Below the pieces are notes generated by a model. The model saw nothing but the letters and a program-made list of their open reading frames with translations, searched no databases and was not told the origin of the DNA. Shown in pieces: positions 14,102-23,480 of a DNA stretch of 64,000 nt (position 1 is its first letter; each line of letters opens with the position of its first letter). The DNA lies in the NCBI RefSeq assembly GCF_000299335.2, contig NZ_CP004387.1, forward strand, positions 3,038,001-3,102,000. The letters run 5' to 3'. A program made the translations under genes and the position numbers. This stretch comes from Isoalcanivorax pacificus W11-5 (GTDB lineage Bacteria; Pseudomonadota; Gammaproteobacteria; Pseudomonadales; Alcanivoracaceae).

Positions 14102-16021
14102 ATGAATTTCTTCGAACACCAGACCCGCGCGCGCCGGCGCACGGGTCTGCTGGTGGTCTACTTCACGCTGGCCCTGCTGCTGACCATGGCGGCAGTGAAC
14201 CTCGCCGGCCTGCTGGCCTGGCACTGGCTGCTGCAACCGATCAGCCTGGCTGCCTGGCTGCGCTCGCCAGCCGCACTTTGGCTCGCCGGCATCACGCTGC
14301 TGGTGGTGGCCGGCGGCAGCGCAGTGCGTTTCTGGCAACTGCGCGGCGGGGGCTCCGCGCTGGCCGGCATGCTGCAGGCGCGCCGCATCGACCCGGACAC
14401 GCACCTCGCCGAAGAACGGCAACTGGTCAACGTGGTCGAGGAAATGGCCATCGCCTCCGGCATCCCGGTGCCGCAGTTGTTTGTGCTCGACAACGAACCG
14501 GCCATCAATGCCCTGGTGGCCGGCTTCCGCCCTACCGAAACCAGCGTGATCGTCACCCGTGGTGCGCTGCAGCAACTTGATCGCGATGAACTGCAGGGTG
14601 TGATCGCCCACGAGTTCAGCCACGTCTTCAATGCCGACATGCGCCTGAACCTGCGCCTGATCGCCGCACTGGCCGGCATTCTCGCCATTGGCAAGACCGG
14701 CGAATTCCTGATGCACAGCATGCGCTACGGCAGCCACCGCAGCGGCCGCAACAACGGCGCGGCTGCGGTGTTTGTGGTGGGCGCCGCGCTGATGGCGATC
14801 GGTTACATCGGGCTGTTCTTCGGTCGCCTGATCAAGGCCGCCATCTCACGCCAGCGCGAACTGCTGGCCGATGCCGGTTCCGTGCAGTTCACCCGCAACC
14901 CGGCGGGCATTGCCGGCGCACTGATCCGCATCCGCAACGGTGACGGCTCGCACCTGAACAGCCGCCATGCCGAAGACATGAGCCACATGTGTTTTGGCGA
15001 GACACTCACCTTCCGCTTACGCGGCCTGCTGGCCACTCACCCGAGTGTGGATGAACGGCTGGCTGCACTGGGTACGCCGTGGCTGGCGCGGGCCCGGGTC
15101 GATGCCCGCCAGCGCTCAGCCACCGCCACGGCACCGGCGCCTGAATCCGCGCCGGCGCAGACGCATGCGTTCGCCGAAACAGCCACCGCCATGGCAGCTG
15201 CCATGCCACCGGTGGCACGCGCTGCGGACACCGTCGGGACCGTCACGCCGGCACATCTGGGTTATGCGCGCCGTATTCATGAGTCCATCCCCGAGCACCT
15301 GCACACGGCACTGCACCGCAGTGATGAAGCAGAACTGGTGATGTACGCACTGGTGCTCAGCGTCTCCGACGGCGCGCCCGGCGTGCTGCTCGACACCCTG
15401 GCACTGCCGCCCGCCTCGGCAGAGCGCGTCAGCCAGCGCCTGCGTCAGATACAGGCCCTGGGCACCCGGTTGCGGCTGCCACTGGCAGACCTGGCCATCC
15501 CGGCGCTCAAGCAGGCACCGCAGGCGGATCGCGACCGGCTGCTGGCGCGCCTGGACACCCTGATCCGTGCCGACCAGCGCGTTACCCTGTTCGAATTCGT
15601 GCTCACCCATATCCTGGCCGACCACCTCGGCCACGGCGCGCACCGCAACCCGACGGTGGCATTTCGCAGCTACCGCCCGCTGGCGGCGGATATCCGCCTG
15701 CTGCTGTCGGTCATGGTGCATGCCTCCGGCGCCCGCGACGACACCGCGACCCGGCAATTCCGTGGCCTGAGCGCAGCGGTGCTGCCACCGGGCACGGCGC
15801 TGCTGCCCATCAGTGAGTGCAAGCTGGATGCCCTGTCCCGTGCATTGCAGCGCCTGGCCCGGCTGACACCGTTGCTGAAGGCAGGGCTGGTGGATGCCTG
15901 TGCGGATGCCGTGCTCGCCGACGGGCGCGTGCAGGTGGCGGAAGCCGAGTTGCTGCGGGCAGTCTGTACGTTGCTGGATTGCCCCATGCCGCCGCTGTTC
16001 ACCAGCGATCAGACCACCTGA
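14102..16021 (+). CDS. M48 family membrane metalloprotease (HtpX-like) with long C-terminal extension
   Basis: A 639-residue protein. Two N-terminal helices (about 14-40 and 55-72) precede the protease domain with HEFSH at 170-174, two further helices, and the distal ELLADAGSVQF segment that supplies the third zinc ligand. After about residue 330 comes an alanine/proline-rich linker (TATAPAPESAPAQ) and a 250-residue helical C-terminal domain not found in HtpX itself. It is encoded right after lemA, a common pairing. HtpX relatives degrade misfolded membrane proteins; the extension may mediate partner binding. Substrates are unknown. Confidence 0.9.
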   Translation: MNFFEHQTRARRRTGLLVVYFTLALLLTMAAVNLAGLLAWHWLLQPISLAAWLRSPAALWLAGITLLVVAGGSAVRFWQLRGGGSALAGMLQARRIDPDTHLAEERQLVNVVEEMAIASGIPVPQLFVLDNEPAINALVAGFRPTETSVIVTRGALQQLDRDELQGVIAHEFSHVFNADMRLNLRLIAALAGILAIGKTGEFLMHSMRYGSHRSGRNNGAAAVFVVGAALMAIGYIGLFFGRLIKAAISRQRELLADAGSVQFTRNPAGIAGALIRIRNGDGSHLNSRHAEDMSHMCFGETLTFRLRGLLATHPSVDERLAALGTPWLARARVDARQRSATATAPAPESAPAQTHAFAETATAMAAAMPPVARAADTVGTVTPAHLGYARRIHESIPEHLHTALHRSDEAELVMYALVLSVSDGAPGVLLDTLALPPASAERVSQRLRQIQALGTRLRLPLADLAIPALKQAPQADRDRLLARLDTLIRADQRVTLFEFVLTHILADHLGHGAHRNPTVAFRSYRPLAADIRLLLSVMVHASGARDDTATRQFRGLSAAVLPPGTALLPISECKLDALSRALQRLARLTPLLKAGLVDACADAVLADGRVQVAEAELLRAVCTLLDCPMPPLFTSDQTT

Positions 16022-16273
16022 CGACAGTACAAAAATGCAGCGCCGGTCGCGGACGCCAGCGCCCGGGGCTGGCAGGCTGCAGGGAAGCGATTCTGGCAAT
16101 GTAAGCATATGCCTACAAAACCTATGGTCATTGTCTGCTTTCGGCAAAGGCCACGGCGCGCAAAAATGCCGTTTGTCAGGATGATGGCACCAGTGATCTG
16201 CACGCCCGCTCCATTTTGTGGGACAGATCACGTTTTTTGCCTAAAGTGCCCATCGGGGTACGGGGAACTCAAC

Positions 16274-16645
16274 ATGGAATTTGAGAAAGCCAGCGAGCAG
16301 AACGCCTGGAATGCCGTGGCAGACGCCACCACGGCCATGCGACAGGGGCAAGTGCCCCATCCCGCCCTGGCGGACTGGCTCTATCAACGTGGCGTGGATA
16401 TCCAGCGCGCGGTATTTCCGTGCGTGGGGCTGTTCGATGACAACGTCTTTTCCGGCACCCTGGTATCCCAGGACCGTCGCGTGTTCGAGTATTTCGTCGA
16501 TCTGACCATGCCCGACGACGGCGAATTCGATGACGTTACCAGTGAACTCGGCCCGAAAGACCCGGCCCACCCCGAGAGTGACATTCGCGACCTGATCACC
16601 ATGTCGCTGATCTTTTTCGACAACCAGCACGGCGCGGCGGCCTGA
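16274..16645 (+). CDS. Hypothetical acidic protein
   Basis: A 123-residue acidic protein. The ATG at 16274 is chosen because GGGG lies about 8 bases upstream and the residues encoded earlier in the frame look non-coding. It contains HPALADWLYQRGVDIQRAVF and a C-terminal acidic stretch (LTMPDDGEFDDVTSELGPKD), with no signal peptide, membrane helix or known motif. It is followed by a good terminator, so it is probably a monocistronic unit with its own promoter in the AT-richer stretch at 16190-16260. I do not recognise a family. Confidence 0.6.
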   Translation: MEFEKASEQNAWNAVADATTAMRQGQVPHPALADWLYQRGVDIQRAVFPCVGLFDDNVFSGTLVSQDRRVFEYFVDLTMPDDGEFDDVTSELGPKDPAHPESDIRDLITMSLIFFDNQHGAAA

Positions 16646-16707
16646 GCGCGCTGCCCGTCGGTGCTTGTCCACCGGACTCGTCTCTCCAGACGCGTACCCT
16701 TGTTGCC

Positions 16708-17841
16708 TTATGCAACCCCCCACGCCGGCAATGCCGGCGTTTTCTTGTGCAGGAACCAGCGGTCCGTGACCACATGCCGGGTAAACCAGGGGGTGCTCAT
16801 CAGTGAGGCGGCCAGGCGCATCTTGATCGCCTCCGGCATCTGCCAGCCCCGGCGCGCCTGATCCCCGCGCAGGCCAAAGCGCGCCCGCAGGGCCGTCTCG
16901 TAGCGGCCGGCGGCGGTCTCCGCCGGCGCCAGGCTGAGCGCCCGGGCTGCCAGCAGCGCGGATTCCACTGCCGGGCGAATCCCCTCACCGCTCTGCGTAT
17001 AGGCGAGCCCGGCCGCATCACCGATCAGCAGCACACCGTCGCCACTCAGCGGCCGTTCGGCGTGGCCGTACAGCAGATAGGCATGCCCCTTGTAGTGCAA
17101 CGGCAGGTTCGGCGGCAGACGGCCACGGTCCTGCATGCTCTGCACGAAATCAGCCAGGTGGTCGCTGAGGTGATGGTTATCTTCCCGGCCAAGGCCGATA
17201 TTCAGGTAATCCCCCTTGCGGAACACCCAGGCATAGCCCTTCAGGTCACGGCAGAACCACAGTTCGGGGCAGTCGCCCTGCACTGCGCACTGCGCCCGTT
17301 GCGCGGCATCCAGATGAAACTCCACCTCCTTCGCTGCCACGGCCACCTCGTGACGGCCCGGCCCATCGCCCAGCCAGCGCGCCACCGGACAGAAATGGCC
17401 ACCGGCACCGACCAGCCAGGGCGCCCGCCAGCGACCATTGACCACCCACTCCCCGTGGTCACGCAGCAGCGTCTTCACCGGCTCGCCGAGCAACTTGGTC
17501 ACCGGCGCCCGGTCGAGCAGGTAGCTGTCGAACTCGCAGCGGCGAATGCCATAGCTGACCGGCTCGGTGCCATGTTCATTGATGCAGGCCGCCTGCCCCA
17601 TCATGCCGATGCTGAAACGATGAATCGGCTGCAGCACCCGGCCAGTGGCCGCGTAGTCTTCGGGCAGCACGTTCAGCGAGGTCAGCACCGCCGGGGTCAC
17701 CCAGCCGGCGCAGGTCTTGTCGCGCGGGAATTCCGCCTTGTCGATCACCAGCACCCGCCAGCCGGATGTCGCCATGGCTCCCGCCAGCGTGGCCCCGGCC
17801 GGGCCACCGCCGACGATGATCAGATCGTAGTGGTCAACCAT
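16708..17841 (-). CDS. FAD-dependent oxidoreductase, geranylgeranyl-reductase-like
   Basis: A 377-residue flavoprotein. The Rossmann motif LIIVGGGPAGATLAGAMA is at residues 7-24, DKTCAGWVTPAVL follows, and a second FAD contact, GVLLIGDAAGLAYTQSGEGI, lies near residue 270. This resembles the geranylgeranyl reductase/halogenase branch, which includes enzymes that saturate or oxidise lipid chains. The start at 17841 overlaps the stop of the cyclopropane synthase gene by 8 bases, so the two are co-translated and probably act on the same lipid. The exact reaction is not inferable from sequence. Confidence 0.85.
   Translation of the reverse strand: MVDHYDLIIVGGGPAGATLAGAMATSGWRVLVIDKAEFPRDKTCAGWVTPAVLTSLNVLPEDYAATGRVLQPIHRFSIGMMGQAACINEHGTEPVSYGIRRCEFDSYLLDRAPVTKLLGEPVKTLLRDHGEWVVNGRWRAPWLVGAGGHFCPVARWLGDGPGRHEVAVAAKEVEFHLDAAQRAQCAVQGDCPELWFCRDLKGYAWVFRKGDYLNIGLGREDNHHLSDHLADFVQSMQDRGRLPPNLPLHYKGHAYLLYGHAERPLSGDGVLLIGDAAGLAYTQSGEGIRPAVESALLAARALSLAPAETAAGRYETALRARFGLRGDQARRGWQMPEAIKMRLAASLMSTPWFTRHVVTDRWFLHKKTPALPAWGVA
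16722..16746 (+). terminator. Rho-independent terminator overlapping the 3' end of a convergent gene
   Basis: Stem ACGCCGGC/GCCGGCGT with loop AAT, followed by TTTTCTT. It would stop transcription of the 16274 gene and lies within the last codons of the opposing oxidoreductase gene (stop at 16708). Confidence 0.75.
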
Positions 17842-19168
17842 CCCTTTCCGCTCCCGCCTGCAAGGCGCTGTGGCGATACAGGTGCCGCCGGGTACTTTGC
17901 ACGTTATTGGCGCCGGCCGGTGCGAACACCACCTGGAACAACTGCAGCGCGCCAGTGGTAAAGGCAGCACTGGAGCCCGCCAGGTACAACTGCCAGGCGC
18001 GCAGGAAACTGTCGTCATAGTCGCTGACCACCTGCTCCTGGTGGGCCATGAACCGTTCCAGCCAGTGATCGAGCGTGCGGGCGTAATGCAGGCGCAGGTT
18101 CTCGATATCCAGCACGGAGAAACGGCCGCCCTCGAAAATCCGCATCAGCTCCACCGGGCTCGGCACGTACGAGCCGGGGAAGATGCGCCGCTCGATCCAG
18201 CCATTGATCGGGCGCGGCCGGTTGCGGCCAATGGAATGGATCAGGCCGATGCCTTCCGGCTTGAGCACGCTGTTGATGGTGTCTGCCAGCGCCTGATAGT
18301 GGGCCGGCCCGACATGCTCAAGCATGCCCACCGAGACGAACGCATCACAGCCACCGGCCGGCAGGTGCCGGCCGACCTGGCGATAATCGTCCTGCACATA
18401 GGTCACCTGCCCGGCCAGCCCTTCGCGTTCGGCCTGTTCCCGCGCCCAGCGAATCTGTTCTTCGGAGATGTTGAAGGCCAGCACCGTCACGCCGTAATGC
18501 CGCGCCATGTAGCGGGCCAGCCCGCCCCAGCCACAACCGGCCTCGATCACCGTCTGGCCAGGGCGCAGCCGCAGCTTGCGGCAGACGTGCTCGAGCTTGG
18601 CGAGCTGGGCTTCTTCCAGGGTGTAGTCCGGTGCCTCGAAATAGGCGCAGGTGTACTGCATGGCGGCCTGGTCCAGCCACAGGCGGTAGAAGGCATTGCC
18701 GAGGTCATAGTGGTGGTGGATGTTGCTGCGCGCGCCTTCTTCCGAGGCACCGGCCTGGGCGCGATCCCGCCACAGCCATTCCAGCCAGGCCGGGCGACGT
18801 TCGCGGGCGGCGTCCATCAGGGGATACAGCATCACCAGCAGGTCGCGCAGATCACCCCGCACCGTCAGCCGCCCGGCACTGTAGAGATCACCGAAGGCCA
18901 TACCCGGGCGCAGCAGCAGCTGGTAAAACGCAGCGCGATCGCCAATGCGCAGGGTGTAGGGCGCCGGTTCAGGCCCGACACCGCTGCCATCCCAGAGCTG
19001 CAGGGCCAGCGGGGGCTCGCCGGCCATCCGATAGAGCCAGCGCAGCAGCGCCCTTTCCTGGGGCCAGACCCGCCGGGCCACTCCTGTACGGGTCACTCGT
19101 GTACGGGCCAACGGGACGGACAGCGCATTGCGTCGCCGGGCCAGCGCTGGTGCGGTATCGCGTGGCAT
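17834..19168 (-). CDS. Cyclopropane-fatty-acyl-phospholipid synthase family methyltransferase
   Basis: A 444-residue SAM-dependent enzyme. A 130-residue N-terminal domain is followed by the catalytic domain with IHHHYDLGNAFYRLWLD, the SAM loop VIEAGCGWGGLARYMA, VSVGMLEHVG and the late IFPGSYVPS motif. Such enzymes methylate double bonds of phospholipid acyl chains to make cyclopropane or related modified fatty acids. The start at 19168 is chosen because GGAGG lies 5 bases upstream; the adjacent ATG at 19171 is too close. It is followed by an overlapping FAD oxidoreductase gene, suggesting further processing of the lipid product. Confidence 0.92.
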   Translation of the reverse strand: MPRDTAPALARRRNALSVPLARTRVTRTGVARRVWPQERALLRWLYRMAGEPPLALQLWDGSGVGPEPAPYTLRIGDRAAFYQLLLRPGMAFGDLYSAGRLTVRGDLRDLLVMLYPLMDAARERRPAWLEWLWRDRAQAGASEEGARSNIHHHYDLGNAFYRLWLDQAAMQYTCAYFEAPDYTLEEAQLAKLEHVCRKLRLRPGQTVIEAGCGWGGLARYMARHYGVTVLAFNISEEQIRWAREQAEREGLAGQVTYVQDDYRQVGRHLPAGGCDAFVSVGMLEHVGPAHYQALADTINSVLKPEGIGLIHSIGRNRPRPINGWIERRIFPGSYVPSPVELMRIFEGGRFSVLDIENLRLHYARTLDHWLERFMAHQEQVVSDYDDSFLRAWQLYLAGSSAAFTTGALQLFQVVFAPAGANNVQSTRRHLYRHSALQAGAERDG

Positions 19169-19346
19169 CATCACCTCCCACAAATCCATGTCGAAGATCC
19201 GTGCTCCGGCCACCGCTGATCAGGGGGGCCACTGCCGTGGAGCATGTCCGGGCAGTATGAAACAGCCCCTGGGGACTGACAAACCATCGCCGGCCGATTT
19301 TACCGAATGAGAGGAATGCCCCTGGCCGGGCGTTTGCAGCAGTCTG

Positions 19347-20423
19347 TCAGGGGTGGCGAAATGGCAGCAGCGTGCGTGCCTCAGCCTGATAGGCGGCCAC
19401 GGCGACAGCTTCCTCCCGGCAGAATTCAGCGACCGCACGCTGAAACGCCGGCTCCACCAGATGGTGCAGCGACCAGGTGATGACCGGCTCGAAACCGCGC
19501 AGCAGCTTGTGCTCGCCCTGCACGCCAGGGTCGAACTCCTGCAACCCGCGCTCAATGCTGAATTCAATGCCCTGGTAGTAGCACAGCTCGAAATGCAGCG
19601 CGTCGTAATCCCGCAACGCACCCCAGTAACGGCCATAGAGCCGCTCATCGTCGAACAGATACAGCGCCATCGCCACCGGCAGAGTCGGATCATCATCAAA
19701 CGCCGCCACCAGCATCAGTTGCCCGGGCAGATGCGCCCGAAGGGCGCGGAAAAAGCCCTCGGAGAGATACGGTGCCTGCCCGCGACGCAGATAGGTGTCG
19801 GCGTAGCAGGGGTAGAAGGCCTGCCACCAGTCATCGGGAATCGCCTCCCCTGCCGCACGCTCGATGCGCAACCCCTGCTCGGTGATGCGCACACGCTCGC
19901 GCCGCAGCGACTTGCGCTTGCGCGAGACCAGGGCGGCGAGGAAATCATCGAAGCTGCGGTAATCGCGATTGAACCAGCGGAAATGACAGGCCTGGCGTGC
20001 CACCAATGGCAGGTCAGCCAGCGCTTGCCGGGCGCGGTCGTCCGGAAACAGCAGGTGCCAGCCCGACGCCTGCCGGTCCGCCAGCGCCGCCTCGACCTGC
20101 GGCCACAGCCAGCCCGCCGCATCGGTCACCCCCGGTGGCAATACCCAGCGCGGGCCGGTAATGGGCGTGTAGGGCACCGCCGTGATCAGCTTGGGATAGT
20201 AATCCAGCCCGTGCCGGGCGTAGGCACGGGCCCAAGACTGATCAAAGACATACTCGCCCCAGGAATGCAGTTTGCGGTACAGCGGCAGCAGGTACTCGCC
20301 ACGGGCATCGCGCACTGACAGATCCTGCCAGCCACTCCCGTCACCGGGCCCGGCAGGCGCAACGGCCCCGCTGCTGACGAAGGCCTGCAGCCAGTCCTGA
20401 CGTAAAAACGGATATTCCGGCAC
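19347..20423 (-). CDS. DUF482/COG3146 GNAT-like N-acyltransferase
   Basis: A 358-residue protein resembling the DUF482 family, whose members have two GNAT-like acyltransferase lobes. Recognisable blocks are PFLRQDWLQAFVSSGAVAP near the N-terminus, PYTPITGPRWVLPPGV in the middle, RYWGALRDYDALHFELCYYQ and GLQEFDPGVQGEHKLLRGFEP in the second half. A GTG at 20423 is preferred because AAGGAG lies 9 bases upstream; an ATG at 20465 has no such site. Function in envelope or peptide-bridge synthesis has been suggested for related folds but is not established. Confidence 0.85.
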   Translation of the reverse strand: MPEYPFLRQDWLQAFVSSGAVAPAGPGDGSGWQDLSVRDARGEYLLPLYRKLHSWGEYVFDQSWARAYARHGLDYYPKLITAVPYTPITGPRWVLPPGVTDAAGWLWPQVEAALADRQASGWHLLFPDDRARQALADLPLVARQACHFRWFNRDYRSFDDFLAALVSRKRKSLRRERVRITEQGLRIERAAGEAIPDDWWQAFYPCYADTYLRRGQAPYLSEGFFRALRAHLPGQLMLVAAFDDDPTLPVAMALYLFDDERLYGRYWGALRDYDALHFELCYYQGIEFSIERGLQEFDPGVQGEHKLLRGFEPVITWSLHHLVEPAFQRAVAEFCREEAVAVAAYQAEARTLLPFRHP

Positions 20424-20651
20424 TAAAAGTGACTCCTTACTACACTGCTGATACCGGTTCGGCATGAGATTCAGACGCAGCTTGGTTACAATAGCGGCAA
20501 ACTGCCGGCGCGTATGTGGCTGGCGATGATGCGGAGCCCATACCGCACGTTTTCAGAGCACAGCGCCGCGCAGCAGCAGAATTCCGCCACCGGCACCGCG
20601 ATGTCCGGGGCACAACATGATGGTTGAATTGAAAAGGTAGCGTCAGGTCTC

Positions 20652-21260
20652 ATGCAAGACTCCCGATTTCTCATGATCTTCTACATGTCTTTCGCCTTCA
20701 TCCTGGCCACGTCGGGCCTGGGCCTGGCGCTGGCGCCGGGTAACCTGATCGCCCTCTGGCACCCGGACCAGGATGGCACGCAGATTTCACCGGTGCTGGC
20801 GCGCCAGGCCGGCATCGGGTTGCTGCTGGCCGCCGCACTGAGCGCCCTGTGCGTCGCTGCGGGCGCGCTGCGCCGCAACCTGCACTGGCTGCTGTTCCTG
20901 TTCCTGGTCGCCTTCGTCGGCAGCCACGGCACCGCGCTGCTGGACGAGCCCACCGGCTTTATCGGCCTGTGGCTGCTGATCCCGGTGCTGCTGTTCGCCC
21001 TGCCGCTGATTCCCTGGCGGCTGCCGAACCTGCGCCACGCGCTGTCCAGCCGCGAGACCCTGGCGGGCGAAATAAAGTGGTTCAACCCGAACAAGGGCTT
21101 CGGCTTCATCACCGCCGATGACGGGCGCGAAATCTTCGTCCATTTCCGGGCCCTGGAGAACGGCGGTCGTCGCAGCCTGCAGCAGGGCTCGCGGGTACGC
21201 TTCGTCATCAATGAAACCGATCGCGGCGAACAGGCCGACCGCGTGGTGATCGAAAGCTGA
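20652..21260 (+). CDS. Membrane protein with C-terminal cold-shock domain
   Basis: A 202-residue fusion. The first 130 residues hold about four membrane helices (8-32, 48-71, 77-95, 103-122). The last 65 residues are a complete cold-shock domain with KWFNPNKGFGFI (RNP1, 143-153) and IFVHF (RNP2, 161-165). Cold-shock domains bind single-stranded RNA or DNA, so this protein would tether nucleic-acid binding to the inner membrane. It is not a frameshift artefact because the frame is continuous. No neighbour explains its role. Confidence 0.88.
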   Translation: MQDSRFLMIFYMSFAFILATSGLGLALAPGNLIALWHPDQDGTQISPVLARQAGIGLLLAAALSALCVAAGALRRNLHWLLFLFLVAFVGSHGTALLDEPTGFIGLWLLIPVLLFALPLIPWRLPNLRHALSSRETLAGEIKWFNPNKGFGFITADDGREIFVHFRALENGGRRSLQQGSRVRFVINETDRGEQADRVVIES

Positions 21261-21316
21261 GGCGGCCACCGGGCCGGCAAACAAGGCCCTCAAAACAATA
21301 ATCTCAAGGGGACAGT

Positions 21317-22855
21317 GTGCAGATTTCCGCTCTGGATGCCGGCGTACTGCTCGGCTACCTGGTGGTGGTGTTCGGTATCGGGCTGTGGTTTGCCCGGGGC
21401 AATGACAGCACCGAGGAATATTTCGTGGGTGGCCGGCGCTTTCGCGGCTGGGTGATCGGGCTGTCGCTGGTCGGCACCTCGATCAGTTCGGTGACCTTCA
21501 TCGCCTACCCGGCAGATGCCTTCAAGACCACCTGGCTGCGCTACCTGCCCAACCTGACACTGCCGATCGCGGTGGCGCTGGCGGCCTGGCTGATCCTGCC
21601 GATTTTCCGTCGTGGCCGCACCACCACCGCCTACGAATTCCTCGAACAGCGCTTCGGCCCGTCGGTACGTGTCTACGGCGCGGTGGCGTTCATCATTGCG
21701 CAACTGGTGCGGCTGGCCACCATCCTGTGGCTGCTGTCGCTGCTGTTGCAGCAGATCACCGGGCTGTCGCCGGTCACTGCCATCGTGCTCAGCGGGCTGT
21801 TTGTCGGCACCTATACCATTCTTGGCGGCATCGACGCCGTGATCTGGACCGACGTGATCCAGACCATCGTGCTGCTGCTCGGCGGGATGGCCTGCCTGTG
21901 GGTCATCGTCGACCTGCTGCCCGGCGGGCTGGGGCAGATCCTCAGCACCGCCACCGAGGCCGGCAAGTTCAGTTTCGGCGAAATGCAGCAGGGCGAGATC
22001 ACCGCCCCGCGCTGGGACCTGTCGCTGTCCGCCAAGACCGGCAGCATGCTGCTGCTGGTGGGCCTGACCAATTGGCTGACCGAGTACACCAGCAACCAGA
22101 ACACCGTGCAGCGCTATTGCGCCGCCGCCTCCACCGCCGAGGCACGGCGCGGCATGCTGGTGTGTGTGCTGGCGAGCCTGCCGATCTGGGCGTTCTACAT
22201 GTTTCTGGGCACGGCACTGTGGGTGCTGTTCCAGGTGCAGCCGGCGCTGCCGGCGACGGAAATCCTGGACGGCACGCGCAAGGCCGAGCAGTTGCTGCCC
22301 TGGTTCATCACCGAGTTCCTGCCACCGGGCATCACCGGGCTGGTGCTGGCCGCAGCACTGGCGGCGGCGATGTCATCCATGGATTCCAGCATCAACTCCA
22401 TTGCCACCGTCTCGGTGGTGGACATCTATCGTCGGCATGTGCGGCCCGGCGCCACCGACCGCCACTACCTGCACGCCGCCTGGGCCATCGCTGCGGTCAC
22501 GACCCTGTGCATGATTGCCGGCGCGCTGCTGCTGGAACGTGCCAGCACCAACACGCTGCAGGACGTCATCCTGATCATGGTGTCGCTGCTCGGTGGCGGC
22601 CTGCTGGGGCTGTATATTCTCGGCTTCATCAGCCGGCGCGGTGATGCACGGGCCGCCTGGTGCGGGATTGCCTGCACACTGCTGTTCACCGGCTGGACCG
22701 TGGCCGCCGGCCACGACGTACTGCCGGACGCCATGGCGGCGCCCTTCGATCTCTACTACACCGGGCTGATCGGCAACCTGATCATGTTCGGGGTGGGGTA
22801 TGTGGCGGCCCTGCTGTGGGGCCGCCGGAGCACAGCAGCGAATGCCGCTGCCTGA
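21317..22855 (+). CDS. Sodium:solute symporter family (SSS) transporter
   Basis: A 512-residue protein with about 13-14 membrane helices. SSS hallmarks include EYFVGGRRFRGWVIGLSLVG and TSISSVTFIAYPADA at the N-terminus, TILGGIDAVIWTDVIQTIVL in helix 5-6 and the conserved AAALAAAMSSMDSSINSIAT region. It imports a small organic solute with Na+. The start is a GTG with AGGGG upstream. It converges on an operon with a sialidase-like protein, so a sugar acid is a possible substrate, but no sialate catabolic genes are present and this remains inference. Confidence 0.9.
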   Translation: MQISALDAGVLLGYLVVVFGIGLWFARGNDSTEEYFVGGRRFRGWVIGLSLVGTSISSVTFIAYPADAFKTTWLRYLPNLTLPIAVALAAWLILPIFRRGRTTTAYEFLEQRFGPSVRVYGAVAFIIAQLVRLATILWLLSLLLQQITGLSPVTAIVLSGLFVGTYTILGGIDAVIWTDVIQTIVLLLGGMACLWVIVDLLPGGLGQILSTATEAGKFSFGEMQQGEITAPRWDLSLSAKTGSMLLLVGLTNWLTEYTSNQNTVQRYCAAASTAEARRGMLVCVLASLPIWAFYMFLGTALWVLFQVQPALPATEILDGTRKAEQLLPWFITEFLPPGITGLVLAAALAAAMSSMDSSINSIATVSVVDIYRRHVRPGATDRHYLHAAWAIAAVTTLCMIAGALLLERASTNTLQDVILIMVSLLGGGLLGLYILGFISRRGDARAAWCGIACTLLFTGWTVAAGHDVLPDAMAAPFDLYYTGLIGNLIMFGVGYVAALLWGRRSTAANAAA

Positions 22856-22862
22856 AGAGGAC

Positions 22863-23480
22863 TCAGGCGGCGGCCGCCACGGGCGTGCGGCGCGCCTTGC
22901 GCGTCAACCGATAATCACGCACCAGCCAGCCCAGTGACCAGGCTGTCAGCCAGGGGTCCAGCAGGTAATCCCACAGGTTGTCCGAGGGCAGCAGCCGCAG
23001 CGCGAAGGCACACTGCGCCGCCACCAGCATCAGGCAGATACCGTAAGCACGCATCACCCAGGCCGCCAGGCCGACCAGCAGCAGCGCGGTGCTGAAGCGG
23101 AAATCACCAAAGCCAAGACCGTAAGGGTCGAGATAGGTCAGCCCCAGGCTCATCGGATAAAACCAGGCCGCCGTGGCGACGATCAGCACATTCAGCGCAC
23201 GCAGCTCGGACGTTGGCAGATACCAGGGGCTGCCCAGCCGGTGCTGCATGAACATCACCGCCAGCAGCCCCATGCTGATGCTGAATTCGCCCAGATAACT
23301 GCGCACCCACATGCCCAGCCCCCAGGGCATCGGCAACAGCGCCACCAGCACCAGGATCACCACCAGCGGCAGACCGACATGCAATTGCCGAATACGCAGC
23401 AGGCGCAGCACGATGGACGCCATTACCAGTGCCGTCACCAGCGTGGCAAACGGCCAGGAAAGAATCGTATTGCTGATCAT
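22863..23480 (-). CDS. Multi-spanning membrane protein, partner of the sialidase-like gene
   Basis: A 205-residue hydrophobic protein with about six membrane helices and short loops rich in tryptophan and tyrosine (DNLWDYLLDPWLTAWSLGWL). Its start codon overlaps the stop of the sialidase-like gene in an ATGA arrangement, so the two are translationally coupled. No conserved catalytic motif is visible and I cannot name a family. The tight coupling suggests that the two proteins form an inner-membrane complex or act in the same pathway. Confidence 0.75.
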   Translation of the reverse strand: MISNTILSWPFATLVTALVMASIVLRLLRIRQLHVGLPLVVILVLVALLPMPWGLGMWVRSYLGEFSISMGLLAVMFMQHRLGSPWYLPTSELRALNVLIVATAAWFYPMSLGLTYLDPYGLGFGDFRFSTALLLVGLAAWVMRAYGICLMLVAAQCAFALRLLPSDNLWDYLLDPWLTAWSLGWLVRDYRLTRKARRTPVAAAA

